Source: DUZB01 sp963747555 (GTDB lineage Bacteria > Desulfobacterota > DSM-4660 > Desulfatiglandales > Desulfatiglandaceae). From it: DNA of 64,000 nucleotides. Within the stretch, counting starts at the first letter, position 1, and each line of letters begins with the position of its first letter. Both the position numbers and the translations under genes were made by a program. Below are positions 1-9,144 of the stretch, one piece after another. Location of the stretch: contig CAVVFZ010000032.1 of the NCBI GenBank assembly GCA_963747555.1, forward strand, positions 68,712-132,711, read 5' to 3'. The notes under the pieces are model-generated. The model saw only the letters and a list, made by a program, of their open reading frames with translations, was not told the origin of the DNA and ran no database searches.

Positions 1-78
1 GGTTCGTTCTGTAAAGATCAGCAGGAAGATGCCGCTTACAACCATGAATATTCCGATAACATTTACCAGCACATGCAT
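1..78 (-). CDS. Membrane protein N-terminus, cut by window edge
   Basis: An open frame runs leftward from an ATG at position 78 to the window edge without a stop (26 codons). A strong purine-rich ribosome site (GGGAGGGAAAGG) lies just upstream. The visible residues start MHVLVNVIGIFMVV and are almost all hydrophobic, which suggests a signal anchor or first membrane helix. Only the N-terminus is in the window, so no family can be assigned. It is divergent from lipB. Confidence 0.5.
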   Translation of the reverse strand, partial: MHVLVNVIGIFMVVSGIFLLIFTERT

Positions 79-156
79 AACCTTTCCCTCCCTGACCCAA
101 CCGTTCTGAAAGTTTTCCGATTTTATTGCACACCCGAAAGGGTTAATCAAGGAATT

Positions 157-187
157 TTGCTTGAGGTTGCCTTTTCCTGTGTATAGT
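157..187 (+). promoter_or_regulatory. Weak candidate promoter for lipB-lipA
   Basis: A TATAGT hexamer lies at 182-187, about 57 bases before the lipB start, with TTGCTT at 157-162 upstream. The 19-base spacing is longer than ideal, so this is only a candidate. Confidence 0.25.
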
Positions 188-244
188 ATTATGGAGATAC
201 AAAAGGAATTTTGAAAGCGTCGCTTTTAAAAAACGGGGACTTTG

Positions 245-967
245 ATGTCGAAACCTTCCATCGTGGTTGATCTTGGACTTACGGAATACACTTCCTGCTG
301 GGAACTCCAGCATGGTATTCATAGGGCCAGAAGGAGAAACCTCCTGGGGGATTGTCTTCTCCTGGTGGAACATCCACGAGTCATGACGTTTGGAAGAGGT
401 AAAAATCGGGATAATCTCCTCGTTACCCAACAGGTTCTTGACGACCATGGAATACCCTGTGTAGATATTGAAAGGGGGGGAGATGTTACCTATCATGGCC
501 CGGGTCAACTGATCGGCTACCCCATATTTGGTTTGAAAGGGGGCATCGGAGTGGTGGATTTCGTCGACCGTCTCGAGGAAATCATGATACGTGCTCTGGG
601 TGGCTATGGAATTACAGGAAAAAGAGATCCCAGGAATCGCGGTGTGTGGGTAAAAGAACAAAAGATAGGATTTGTGGGAATTGCCGTTCGAAAGGGCATC
701 AGTCTTCACGGATTCGCTTTGAATGTCAATCTTGACCTCGCTCCTTTTCGGATGATCAACCCCTGCGGATTGCACAATGTCGAAATTACCTCCATGCAGA
801 ATATTCTAAAAACGCCGGTCCGGCTGGGGCCTCTCAAAAACTTGATCATCTCTCTGTATGAGGAGACCTTTCATTGTTCCATGGAGAATCATAACCTGGA
901 GGATGTAATGAAAGTACTGGATCAAAACCAATGCCTGAATAATGATGCAGGAGAGGAAACGTCATGA
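245..967 (+). CDS. lipB: Octanoyltransferase LipB
   Basis: Moves an octanoyl group from octanoyl-ACP to lipoyl-domain lysines, the first step of lipoate synthesis. Visible LipB signatures are RGGDVTYHGPGQ, a GVWV...KIGFVGIAV stretch containing the expected catalytic lysine, HGFALNVN, and NPCGLHNVEITSM with the acyl-accepting cysteine. About 240 residues, slightly longer at the C-terminus than many LipB proteins. The ATG at 245 is preferred over a TTG one codon earlier. It overlaps lipA by an ATGA, so the two are translationally coupled. GcvH, encoded about 25 kb away, is a likely target. Confidence 0.95.
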   Translation: MSKPSIVVDLGLTEYTSCWELQHGIHRARRRNLLGDCLLLVEHPRVMTFGRGKNRDNLLVTQQVLDDHGIPCVDIERGGDVTYHGPGQLIGYPIFGLKGGIGVVDFVDRLEEIMIRALGGYGITGKRDPRNRGVWVKEQKIGFVGIAVRKGISLHGFALNVNLDLAPFRMINPCGLHNVEITSMQNILKTPVRLGPLKNLIISLYEETFHCSMENHNLEDVMKVLDQNQCLNNDAGEETS

Positions 968-1839
968 AGGAGATGAAAAAGCCCTTTCCTGCCAAACCCG
1001 AATGGCTCAAAAAACGAATTTCCAGCGGAAGTTCTTATGACAAAGTTATCAATTTGTTAAAGGGTTCCTGCCTTCATACGGTTTGCGAAGAAGCGAACTG
1101 TCCCAACCTCGGGGAATGTTTTTCCCGGGGAACCGCCACTTTTATGATCATGGGAAACCGATGTACCCGCAATTGCACTTTCTGCGCGGTCGTCCACGAC
1201 AAACCCCAGCCCTTAGACAGGAATGAGCCTGAAAACGTCGCCTCGGCGGTAAAAAGACTGGGTCTGAAATACGCGGTCGTTACCTCCGTTACCCGCGACG
1301 ATCTTCCCGACGGAGGCGCATCGCATTTCGCCGCGACAATCCGCACGATAAGGCAGCAAACCCCCCGAACCACCGTAGAAGTGCTCATTCCTGATTTCCA
1401 GGGCTCCCGAGAGGCACTTAACACCGTCCTGGAAGCACACCCCGACGTACTGAATCACAACGTTGAAACCGTGCCAAGACTCTATAAGCAGGTAAGACCT
1501 CAGGCCGATTACCGGCAAAGCCTGAATGTATTGCTCCAGGCCCACAGAAACCGAGGAACAAAAGCCACAAAATCGGGAATTATGTTGGGGCTTGGGGAAG
1601 AGTCGGAAGAAGTCCTGAGCGTTCTGGAAGACCTTCTTGAGGCAGGATGCAGAAACCTCACCATCGGACAATATCTTGCCCCTTCGTCCAAACACCACCC
1701 GGTACATCGCTATATTCACCCGGATGAATTCGCGAAATGGGAGGCAACCGCTTATGAATTAGGATTCGATGCCGTGGCCTCCGGGCCTTTTGTGAGGAGT
1801 TCCTACAACGCCTCGGAGATGTTTACATTGAACCATTAG
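964..1839 (+). CDS. lipA: Lipoyl synthase LipA (radical SAM)
   Basis: Inserts two sulfurs into protein-bound octanoyl groups using radical SAM chemistry and an auxiliary iron-sulfur cluster. The auxiliary cluster cysteines are visible at C41, C46 and C52 (CEEANCPNLGEC). The radical SAM CxxxCxxC lies at C67, C71 and C74 (CTRNCTFC). The conserved C-terminal RSSY that ligates the auxiliary cluster is at about residues 278-281. At 291 residues it has the usual length. The start codon overlaps the lipB stop. The end lies 11 bases from the convergent rny stop. Confidence 0.97.
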   Translation: MKEMKKPFPAKPEWLKKRISSGSSYDKVINLLKGSCLHTVCEEANCPNLGECFSRGTATFMIMGNRCTRNCTFCAVVHDKPQPLDRNEPENVASAVKRLGLKYAVVTSVTRDDLPDGGASHFAATIRTIRQQTPRTTVEVLIPDFQGSREALNTVLEAHPDVLNHNVETVPRLYKQVRPQADYRQSLNVLLQAHRNRGTKATKSGIMLGLGEESEEVLSVLEDLLEAGCRNLTIGQYLAPSSKHHPVHRYIHPDEFAKWEATAYELGFDAVASGPFVRSSYNASEMFTLNH

Positions 1840-1850
1840 GCCGCAGTCGC

Positions 1851-3422
1851 TTATCGGGCATATTCCACCGCCCTTGTTTCACGGATGACTACAACCCTTA
1901 TCTGTCCTGGGTAGGTCAGTTCTTTTTCTATCTTTCTGGAAATATCCTTGCAGAGTAAGTAGGCCTGGTCGTCACTTACCGATTTTCCCTCAACCATAAT
2001 CCGAATCTCCCGCCCCGCTTGGATGGCAAAAGACTTGTTCACCCCGTGGAAAGAACAAGCAATTTCCTCGAGCTTTTCAAGACGCTTCACATACGATTCC
2101 AGCATCTCCTGCCTGGCGCCGGGCCTCGCGCCCGATAGGGTATCCGCGGACTGAACCAGCACAGCCAGCACCGATTCCAGCTCTACATCTTCATGGTGTG
2201 CAGCGATGGCGTGAATCACCTCATTAGACTCACCGTATCTCTTGGCAAGATCGGCGCCGATAAGGGCGTGAGGACCTTCCACCTCATGATCTACAGCCTT
2301 GCCGATATCATGCAGGAGGCCTGCCCTCTTCGCCTGTTTCACATTAAGCCCGAGTTCCGCAGCCATAATTCCACATAAAAAGCTGACCTCCCTGGAATGC
2401 TGCAAGACATTCTGAGCATAACTCGAACGGTATTTCAGGCGACCGATAAGCTTCACAAGCTCAACATTTATCCCATGGACCCCAACATCAAAGGTAGTTT
2501 GTTCTCCAGCCTCCTTGATGCTTGCCTCCACCTCTTTGTTCACCTTGTTGACAATTTCTTCAATTCTCGCGGGATGAATCCTTCCATCCTCAATAAGTCT
2601 TTCGAGCGATATTTTTGCAACCTGCCTTCTGACCGGGTTGAAACCGGATAATATCACGGCTTCGGGAGTGTCGTCTATAATCAGGTCTATTCCTGTAGCA
2701 GCCTCGATCGCACGGATATTCCGTCCTTCTCTCCCGATAATTCGCCCTTTCATTTCTTCATTAGGCAGATTCACAACGGAAACAATTCGTTCAGCAGCAT
2801 AATCGCCTGAATATTTTTTTACCGCAAGGGCGATGATATCCTGGGCCTTACGATCCGCTTCCGCCTTGGCCTCCGCCTCGATCCTCCGAACAGTCTTTAC
2901 CCCTTCATGTCTGGCTTCAGCCTCCATGGACTTAATCAAGGTCAGTTTTGCCTCTTCCCCCGACATTCCAGCCAACTTCTCCAACTGCTTTCTTTCATCA
3001 ATAATCAGTTGGTTGTACTCGCTCTCCTTTCTCCTGATTTCCTTTTCAAGCCTTTCTATATTCCGTTCTTTTTCAACAACCTTCTCTTCTCTGTTTTCGA
3101 TGATCTCTATTTTTTTATCAAAGGCTTCTTCCTTTTTACGAAATCGTCTTTCACGAAGGGCCAGTTCTTCTCCCTTATCCTTTGTCTCCTTTTCAAACTC
3201 AACTTTCATCTGATAAAGAGAGTCTTTTGCTTGAAGAGCAGCCTCTCTTCTGGTCGTCGCAGCATCCTTTTCAGCCTCAGCCAGAATCTTTTTGGAATAT
3301 TCTCCAATGCTCTCTAATCGGCTTTCGACAAGCTTTTTTCTGAGAAAAAAGCCGATGAGAATACCGACTGCAACCCCCGCAGTAATCACTGCAACCACAT
3401 ATATACCATTCATACTTATCAT
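1851..3422 (-). CDS. rny: Ribonuclease Y
   Basis: Membrane-anchored endoribonuclease that starts mRNA decay. The domain order matches RNase Y: an N-terminal transmembrane helix (about residues 7-27), a long charged coiled coil to about residue 200, a KH RNA-binding domain (GRIIGREGRNIRAIE), then an HD phosphohydrolase domain with GLLHDIGK and a downstream AAHHEDVE. The 523-residue length is typical. It is the last gene of the zapB-like/zapA/rny group, separated from zapA by about 450 bases that may hold a structured RNA. Confidence 0.96.
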   Translation of the reverse strand: MISMNGIYVVAVITAGVAVGILIGFFLRKKLVESRLESIGEYSKKILAEAEKDAATTRREAALQAKDSLYQMKVEFEKETKDKGEELALRERRFRKKEEAFDKKIEIIENREEKVVEKERNIERLEKEIRRKESEYNQLIIDERKQLEKLAGMSGEEAKLTLIKSMEAEARHEGVKTVRRIEAEAKAEADRKAQDIIALAVKKYSGDYAAERIVSVVNLPNEEMKGRIIGREGRNIRAIEAATGIDLIIDDTPEAVILSGFNPVRRQVAKISLERLIEDGRIHPARIEEIVNKVNKEVEASIKEAGEQTTFDVGVHGINVELVKLIGRLKYRSSYAQNVLQHSREVSFLCGIMAAELGLNVKQAKRAGLLHDIGKAVDHEVEGPHALIGADLAKRYGESNEVIHAIAAHHEDVELESVLAVLVQSADTLSGARPGARQEMLESYVKRLEKLEEIACSFHGVNKSFAIQAGREIRIMVEGKSVSDDQAYLLCKDISRKIEKELTYPGQIRVVVIRETRAVEYAR

Positions 3423-3871
3423 AAGCTCCTAAGGGCTCACTCAATAAAACATAGCTATATCCCGATAAAGCAAGATATCTGCGTGCAGGCCACAGATCTT
3501 ACGCCCTAACCTCGCATATCGCCTATTCATCAGGAAGAAAAAAAGGGGAGCCACCACAAGAAATTGCAGCAGGAAAAGACCGTTAGGGTAAAAACACCCT
3601 AAAGGGAAGAGGAAGATAAGGACAGAAAGGCGCCTCTAAAACGAAAGACCGCACATCATATTTAAACCATCATATCAATGTGTTACATAGATCTACCCAT
3701 CCTATGAGCAGACCGGTTCCGCATGCCCTGAGCCACTATATCTTTCACGTTTAACGTGTGACCATTCCTCTTTGCCCAAACAGGCGATTTCCTCTATATC
3801 CCGGGAGCTTCACCCCCATTCCCGGTCGATCGAATGGCCCCAAAAACTCTTCCCCGATATCGCTCAGAAAC
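3423..3871. ncRNA. Candidate structured RNA (6S-like), strand unsure
   Basis: This gene-free stretch between zapA and rny matches the place where many bacteria keep ssrS (6S RNA) next to zapA. On the plus strand, CCCTGAGCCACTATATC (from about 3725) followed by the hairpin CACGTTTAACGTG resembles the 5' bubble side of enterobacterial 6S RNA. Flanking GACCGG (about 3710) and CCGGTC (about 3823) can pair. On the minus strand, which is the zapA direction, the same stems form and GGGGGTGAAGCTCCC adds a further hairpin. A separate small palindrome AGGGTGTTTTTACCCT lies at 3585-3600. The signals are suggestive only, and neither strand nor ends can be fixed by eye. Confidence 0.3.
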
Positions 3872-4180
3872 TCAATTCTCAAGTTTCTCGAAATCAATTT
3901 TCTGGGTCACCGAATCGATCTGAAAATTCAATGAACGTACACGTTCATCAAATTTTTTCAGCACTTCGTCACGCTCTTTACGCAGCTGAAAATAGTCACT
4001 GGCGATATAAAAAGCCGCCAGGATGGCAGCTTTGCTCTCCGTAAGATTTTCAGCGCTGCTCCGAATTTCATCCAGTTTATGGTTCACAAATTGTGCTATC
4101 TTCTGGACAAAGGATTCATCTTCATCACTTCTTAAAAGATATTCATGATCGAGAATTCTTATCCTGATAGGCTTTTCCAT
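3872..4180 (-). CDS. zapA: Cell division protein ZapA
   Basis: Small FtsZ-ring-associated protein of about 102 residues. It begins KPIRIRILDHEYLLRSDEDE, the usual ZapA beta-strand head, followed by a long helical region with a coiled-coil tail (FDERVRSLNFQIDSVTQKID). Length and architecture fit ZapA. The ATG at 4180 is preceded by a purine-rich region. It lies 32 bases downstream of a ZapB-like coiled-coil gene, a pairing that supports a divisome role. Confidence 0.85.
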   Translation of the reverse strand: MEKPIRIRILDHEYLLRSDEDESFVQKIAQFVNHKLDEIRSSAENLTESKAAILAAFYIASDYFQLRKERDEVLKKFDERVRSLNFQIDSVTQKIDFEKLEN

Positions 4181-4212
4181 TCGGGATCATTATTCCTCTA
4201 AAATAACACCAT

Positions 4213-4491
4213 CTACTCTTCAATAAGCTCAATTTTTTCGAGAAGAGAAACGATTCTCTTTTTAGCCATATCTTTAACGGTTTTCAGACTTTCCACTTGT
4301 TGAGAAAGGTCTGAGATTTTTTCATCCTGTATATCAAGCTTTTCCTTGAGCGCTTCCTTATCGCCTTTCAACGTCATGATGGTCTCGATCAGGCGGTCCA
4401 CCTTCTCTTCAAGAAGCTTGAGTTGATCCGTTTCTTCTTCCGTATTTCCTGAGTTCCACACAGCGTACTGTTTTACCTCTTCATCCGCCAT
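4213..4491 (-). CDS. ZapB-like coiled-coil protein
   Basis: A 92-residue protein read from ATG 4491, with GAAGGA just upstream. The frame is open further upstream, but that extension has no coiled-coil character and no good ribosome site. After a short acidic head (MADEEVKQYAVW) nearly the whole protein is a heptad-rich coiled coil (LKLLEEKVDRLIETIMTLK and onward). Its size, its coiled coil and the zapA neighbour suggest a ZapB-type division factor. Coiled coils align easily by chance, so the family is inferred mainly from context. Confidence 0.65.
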   Translation of the reverse strand: MADEEVKQYAVWNSGNTEEETDQLKLLEEKVDRLIETIMTLKGDKEALKEKLDIQDEKISDLSQQVESLKTVKDMAKKRIVSLLEKIELIEE

Positions 4492-4660
4492 AATTCCTTC
4501 AACCTCATCATTCCGGGGTATTTTTTTAAGAGAGAAAACCGTGCCCGTATTCCGGTCGCCAGTTGGATTCCGTTCAAACCGGCAAAGCATCCTCATGACC
4601 ATACATTTCTTAACACATTAGAGAACTTATTCTATCCTTGAATAGAAAAAAGGTCAACAA

Positions 4661-4691
4661 ATAAAAAAAGGCAGGCCCGAAAGGACCTGCC
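4661..4691 (-). terminator. Intrinsic terminator after atpC
   Basis: On the minus strand GGCAGGTCC-TTTC-GGGCCTGCC forms a strong stem-loop (4670-4691) followed by a run of seven T. It starts 22 bases after the atpC stop and should end the ATP synthase transcript before the ZapB-like gene. Confidence 0.9.
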
Positions 4692-4712
4692 CCACAAACC
4701 ACAATTATTCCA

Positions 4713-5123
4713 TCAAATCTTCTTTTCAGCAACCCGGATCCGTGCGATCGCCCTTTTCAAGGCCACCTCCGCCCGGAGAAAATCAATATCTTCCTTGCCA
4801 CGATCCTTGGCAAGCCTCTCCTTGGCCCTCTCCAGAGCCTTACGCGCCCGCTCAAGATCAATGTCGGCCGCCCTTTCGGCAGCATCCACCAGAACGGAAA
4901 CCTTGTTATTCGAAACCTCTGCAAACCCATTAGTCACGAAAAATCGTTCCGTAGCGCTTCCTGAGGAAAATCGGAGCTCTCCCGGGTCTATCCCTGTGAG
5001 AAATGGCACATGGCCTTCCAAAACCCCGAACTCTCCGAGAGACCCGGAAGCAACAACGATATCCACTTCCTGACTCACCATGACTTTCTCAGGGGTAACC
5101 ACTTCCAGGTGTAATTTTCCCAT
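4713..5123 (-). CDS. atpC: ATP synthase epsilon subunit
   Basis: Central-stalk subunit of F1 that couples and inhibits the rotor. The N-terminal beta-barrel begins MGKLHLEVVTPEKVMVSQEV and includes GEFGVLEGHVPFLTGI. The C-terminal helical hairpin is rich in A, R and K (ERARKALERAKERLAK). At 136 residues it is of normal length. Last gene of the ATP synthase operon, 12 bases after atpD and followed directly by the terminator. Confidence 0.96.
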   Translation of the reverse strand: MGKLHLEVVTPEKVMVSQEVDIVVASGSLGEFGVLEGHVPFLTGIDPGELRFSSGSATERFFVTNGFAEVSNNKVSVLVDAAERAADIDLERARKALERAKERLAKDRGKEDIDFLRAEVALKRAIARIRVAEKKI

Positions 5124-5135
5124 GGCTCAATCCCC

Positions 5136-6551
5136 CTATTTGCTTCCAGCAGCGATCTCTTGTGCCTTTTCCTGTGCCTGCTCAATGGTACCCACCATAT
5201 AAAATGCGTTTTCAGGCAAATCGTCGTGCTTTCCTTCGATGATTTCCTTAAAACCCTTGACGGTCTCGGCCACAGGCACATAGGCGCCTGGCTTCCCGGT
5301 AAAGGTCTCGGCCACATGGAAAGGCTGCGAGAGAAACCTTTGAATCCTTCTAGCCCTGGCAACAGTCATTTTGTCTTCATCGGATAATTCATCCATCCCA
5401 AGAATGGCAATAATATCTTGAAGATCTTTGTATTTTTGTAGAATCTGCTGCACCTGCCGGGAGGTACGGTAGTGATCCTCCCCAATAAAATTAGGATCCA
5501 GGATACGAGAGGAAGAATCCAGCGGATCCACCGCAGGATATATGCCCAGTTCGGTCAATGGTCTGGAGAGAACAACGGTTCCGTCCAGATGGGCAAAAGT
5601 CGTTGCGGGCGCAGGGTCGGTAAGGTCGTCAGCAGGCACATAAACGCACTGTACGGATGTGATGGAGCCTTTCTTTGTAGAGGTAATCCTCTCTTGAAGA
5701 GCACCAAGGTCCGTACCAAGTGTCGGTTGATATCCCACAGCAGATGGAATACGACCGAGCAATGCCGATACTTCAGCGCCAGCCTGTGTAAACCGGAAAA
5801 TATTATCAATAAACAGCAAAACGTCCTGGCCTTTTTCGTCTCGGTAGTACTCTGCGGCCGTCAACGCCGAAAGAGCCACTCTTGCACGGGCTCCAGGAGG
5901 TTCGGTCATCTGTCCATAAATCAGGGCCGCCTTTGGAAGAACTCCTGATTCCTTCATCTCCATGTACAGATCATTTCCCTCACGCGTCCTTTCACCCACG
6001 CCGGCAAAAACGCTGATGCCACCGTGCTGCATGGCGATGTTGTGAATCATTTCCATCATAACAACCGTTTTCCCAACACCAGCGCCACCAAACATTCCCA
6101 TCTTGCCGCCTCTGGGGAACGGAACCAGCAGGTCAATGACCTTCACACCGGTCTCAAGAACCTTAACAGAAGTATCCAGCTCATCAAAGGCCGGCGCAGG
6201 CCTATGAATAGGATAATATTGTGTGGCGTTTACCGGCCCCAACCCGTCCACAGGCCTTCCCACCACGTTGAGGACACGCCCGAGCCCGGCATCCCCCACA
6301 GGCATCATAATCGGACTTCCCGAATTTTTGACCTGCATGCCTCTTACCAGACCGTCGGTCACGTCCATCGCGATACATCGTACCACATTGTCACCCAGGT
6401 GCTGTGCAACTTCCACAACCAGGTTGTCTTCGGTATCGTTGATCGCCGGATTTGAGATAAGGAGCGCTGTTAGGATTTCCGGGAGTTCCCCGTCTGCGAA
6501 CTCCACATCAACGACCGGACCAATGACTTGGATTAATTTGCCCTCATTCAT
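5136..6551 (-). CDS. atpD: ATP synthase beta subunit
   Basis: Catalytic F1 subunit. The Walker A motif is GGAGVGKTV and the DELSEED-type lever is LGMDELSDEDKM. The nucleotide-site sequences GERTREGNDLY and LLFIDNIFRFTQAGAEVSALLGR are intact. At 471 residues it is of normal length. It lies between atpG and atpC on the minus strand, and the start ATG at 6551 follows an AAGGAGG-type ribosome site. Confidence 0.98.
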   Translation of the reverse strand: MNEGKLIQVIGPVVDVEFADGELPEILTALLISNPAINDTEDNLVVEVAQHLGDNVVRCIAMDVTDGLVRGMQVKNSGSPIMMPVGDAGLGRVLNVVGRPVDGLGPVNATQYYPIHRPAPAFDELDTSVKVLETGVKVIDLLVPFPRGGKMGMFGGAGVGKTVVMMEMIHNIAMQHGGISVFAGVGERTREGNDLYMEMKESGVLPKAALIYGQMTEPPGARARVALSALTAAEYYRDEKGQDVLLFIDNIFRFTQAGAEVSALLGRIPSAVGYQPTLGTDLGALQERITSTKKGSITSVQCVYVPADDLTDPAPATTFAHLDGTVVLSRPLTELGIYPAVDPLDSSSRILDPNFIGEDHYRTSRQVQQILQKYKDLQDIIAILGMDELSDEDKMTVARARRIQRFLSQPFHVAETFTGKPGAYVPVAETVKGFKEIIEGKHDDLPENAFYMVGTIEQAQEKAQEIAAGSK

Positions 6552-6586
6552 GGTTAAACAAAGACCTCCTTATAGTTTAAAAACCA

Positions 6587-7468
6587 TTATCCCTTCAATG
6601 CCTCGGCGCCGCCCACAATATCCATCAATTCAGCCGTAATTGCGGCCTGGCGAGCTTTATTGAACACCAAGGTAAGATTCTCTACAATTTCATTACAATT
6701 CTTCGATGCATTATCCATAGCCGCCATACGTGCGGCATGTTCACTGGTTTCATTTTGCAAAAAAGCGTTATAGATCTGCACACTGATGTGTTTCGGCAGG
6801 AGCTCGATAAGCAGGGATTCCGGATCAGGTTCACAGAGGTATTCCGCCTGCCCCTCCCGGGAAGTCTCTACTTCTTCCACTCTTGGGGGTTCAATGGGAA
6901 TCAGCTTCAATAGCGTGGGTATCTGCCTGCCCATGCCCGCAAAGTGGCTGTACATCAGATACACCTCGTCCACCTCGTCACCCAAATATCTATCGATCAT
7001 ATTCCTGGTCATCTGGTTGATAAAGGAAATATCCACGCGCCCGTACATATCCACGAAACTATCCACCATATGGTAATTTCTCTTGCGAAAGTAGTCTCTT
7101 CCCTTTTTTCCAATCGTAACCAGCCCGCTCTCGACGCCTTTTTGCGCCTCTTCCTTGAGCCACCTTTCCCCCAAGCTGATCAGATTGCCGTTAAAACTTC
7201 CACACAGACCTCTATCCCCGGTGAAATGAAGCAACTCTACTTTCGAAACCGATTCTTTCCTCACAAGCAAGGGGTGGATGTCCGGTTCAATCCTGCTGGC
7301 AAGGTTGCCGAGTACTTCCGCAAACTTCTTCGCATACGGCTCAAAGCTCTCCATTTTCATCTGAGCGCCACGGAGTCTTGCCGCGGCCACCATATTCATG
7401 GCTTTGGTTATCTGCCGCGTCTTCTTTACCGCGCTAATCTTTCTTTGAATATCATTTAAGGTTGCCAT
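6587..7468 (-). CDS. atpG: ATP synthase gamma subunit
   Basis: Rotor shaft of F1. The N-terminal helix (MATLNDIQRKISAVKKTRQITKAMNMVAAARL) and the C-terminal partner helix (RMAAMDNASKNCNEIV through RQAAITAELMDIVGGAEAL) form the characteristic coiled coil. GDRGLCGSFN is also typical. 293 residues. A 161-base gap separates it from atpA, the only sizeable gap in the operon; I see no gene or clear signal in that gap. Confidence 0.97.
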   Translation of the reverse strand: MATLNDIQRKISAVKKTRQITKAMNMVAAARLRGAQMKMESFEPYAKKFAEVLGNLASRIEPDIHPLLVRKESVSKVELLHFTGDRGLCGSFNGNLISLGERWLKEEAQKGVESGLVTIGKKGRDYFRKRNYHMVDSFVDMYGRVDISFINQMTRNMIDRYLGDEVDEVYLMYSHFAGMGRQIPTLLKLIPIEPPRVEEVETSREGQAEYLCEPDPESLLIELLPKHISVQIYNAFLQNETSEHAARMAAMDNASKNCNEIVENLTLVFNKARQAAITAELMDIVGGAEALKG

Positions 7469-7629
7469 GTGGCCTTTCTCTCTTTGTCTCTCAAGTTTAT
7501 TTTATTTCATCTGATAATCCGGAATTAAAACCCAGATGAACAAACTTTCATTAAACATGGACCCGAAAGTAATTTTTCAGCACGTCAAAATCCGCCGGTT
7601 CCGGCCATTCAACCAACTCGGATGCCGAA

Positions 7630-9144
7630 TCAGGATGCCGGTTGAAAAATAGTCGCAAACTCATCCAGCGCTTTTTTCAATTTCCCATTCGTCTCCTCGG
7701 AAATGTCGCCTTTCTCTTTGATATCCGTCAAGACTCCGCCATGTTTGCTGCTGATGAATTCCAACATCTGCTTTTCATATTCCGCAACGGCCTCTTCCGG
7801 CCACTTGTCCAGGTATCCGTTCGCCCCGGCAAACAGTATGGCAACTTCCTTTTCCGCCGGGATAGGATGGAACTGTGGTTGCTTCAGGACTTCCACAAGC
7901 CGTCGGCCCCTGTTGAGTTGCTGCAAGGTCGCCTTGTCCAGATCGCTTCCAAATTGAGCGAATGCCTCCAACTCCCGGAACTGCGCCATATCCAGCTTCA
8001 GTGATCCAGCAACCTTCCGCATGGCCTTTGTCTGCGCGGCGCCACCAACTCTCGAAACGGAAAGTCCTACGTTGATGGCGGGGCGAACGCCTGAAAAGAA
8101 CAGGTTCGGCTCAAGATAGACCTGCCCATCTGTAATGGAAATAACGTTCGTGGGAATATAAGCGGAAACGTCGCCCGCCTGTGTCTCAATGATCGGAAGC
8201 GCAGTCAGGGAACCGGCTCCAAGTTTGTCATTGACCTTGGCTGCCCGCTCAAGCAGACGGGAATGGTTATAAAAAATATCCCCGGGGAAGGCCTCACGAC
8301 CCGGCGGACGTCTCAAGAGAAGGGATACCTGCCGATATGCCGTGGCCTGTTTTGAAAGGTCATCATAAATAATCAAAGCATGTTTTCCCTGATCCCGATA
8401 ATATTCGCCTATGGCACAACCGGCATACGGAGAAATAAACTGCTGCGTCGCAGGGTCGCTCGCGCACGCAGCCACAACCGTTGTGTACTCCATGGCGCCA
8501 TGTTTAGCCAGGATATCCACCACCTGGGCAACCGTGGATTTTTTCTGTCCGGTGGCCACATAGATGCAGTAAACATCCGTATCCTTCTGGTTTATGATGG
8601 CATCCACACAGATAGCCGTCTTGCCGATCTGCCGGTCGCCGATGATGAGTTCACGTTGGCCCCTGCCAATGGGGGTCATGGCGTCAATGGCCTTGATACC
8701 CGTATACATAGGCTCATGAACCGACTGGCGATCAATAACACCGGGCGCGATCATCTCAAGGCGTCTGAACTCCGTCGCTTCGATAGGCCCCTTGCCGTCG
8801 AGGGGCTGTCCCACGGCATCGATAACCCGGCCCAGGACCGCTTCCCCAACGGGGATCTGTGCAATCCGGCCTGTCCTTTTAACCGTATCGCCTTCTTTGA
8901 TCTTATAGTCCTCCCCCATAACGGCGACACCCACGTTATCTTCTTCCAGATTGAGACAAAGACCAAAGATGCCACCAGGAAACTCAACCATTTCCATGGC
9001 CATGGCCTTTTCAATTCCATAGACACGAGCAATACCGTCACCTACGGAAAGAACGGTTCCGGTCTCACTTACTTCGACCTTCTTTTCGTAGTCTTTAATC
9101 TGGCCCCGGATTATCTGACTTATTTCTTCTGCTCTGATCTCCAT
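7630..9144 (-). CDS. atpA: ATP synthase alpha subunit
   Basis: Non-catalytic nucleotide-binding F1 subunit with Walker A GDRQIGKTA, the VGDGIARVYG N-terminal barrel signature and PAINVGLSVSRVGGAAQ. At 504 residues it is of normal length. Its ATG overlaps the last base of the atpH stop (TAATG arrangement), so it is translationally coupled. Confidence 0.98.
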   Translation of the reverse strand: MEIRAEEISQIIRGQIKDYEKKVEVSETGTVLSVGDGIARVYGIEKAMAMEMVEFPGGIFGLCLNLEEDNVGVAVMGEDYKIKEGDTVKRTGRIAQIPVGEAVLGRVIDAVGQPLDGKGPIEATEFRRLEMIAPGVIDRQSVHEPMYTGIKAIDAMTPIGRGQRELIIGDRQIGKTAICVDAIINQKDTDVYCIYVATGQKKSTVAQVVDILAKHGAMEYTTVVAACASDPATQQFISPYAGCAIGEYYRDQGKHALIIYDDLSKQATAYRQVSLLLRRPPGREAFPGDIFYNHSRLLERAAKVNDKLGAGSLTALPIIETQAGDVSAYIPTNVISITDGQVYLEPNLFFSGVRPAINVGLSVSRVGGAAQTKAMRKVAGSLKLDMAQFRELEAFAQFGSDLDKATLQQLNRGRRLVEVLKQPQFHPIPAEKEVAILFAGANGYLDKWPEEAVAEYEKQMLEFISSKHGGVLTDIKEKGDISEETNGKLKKALDEFATIFQPAS

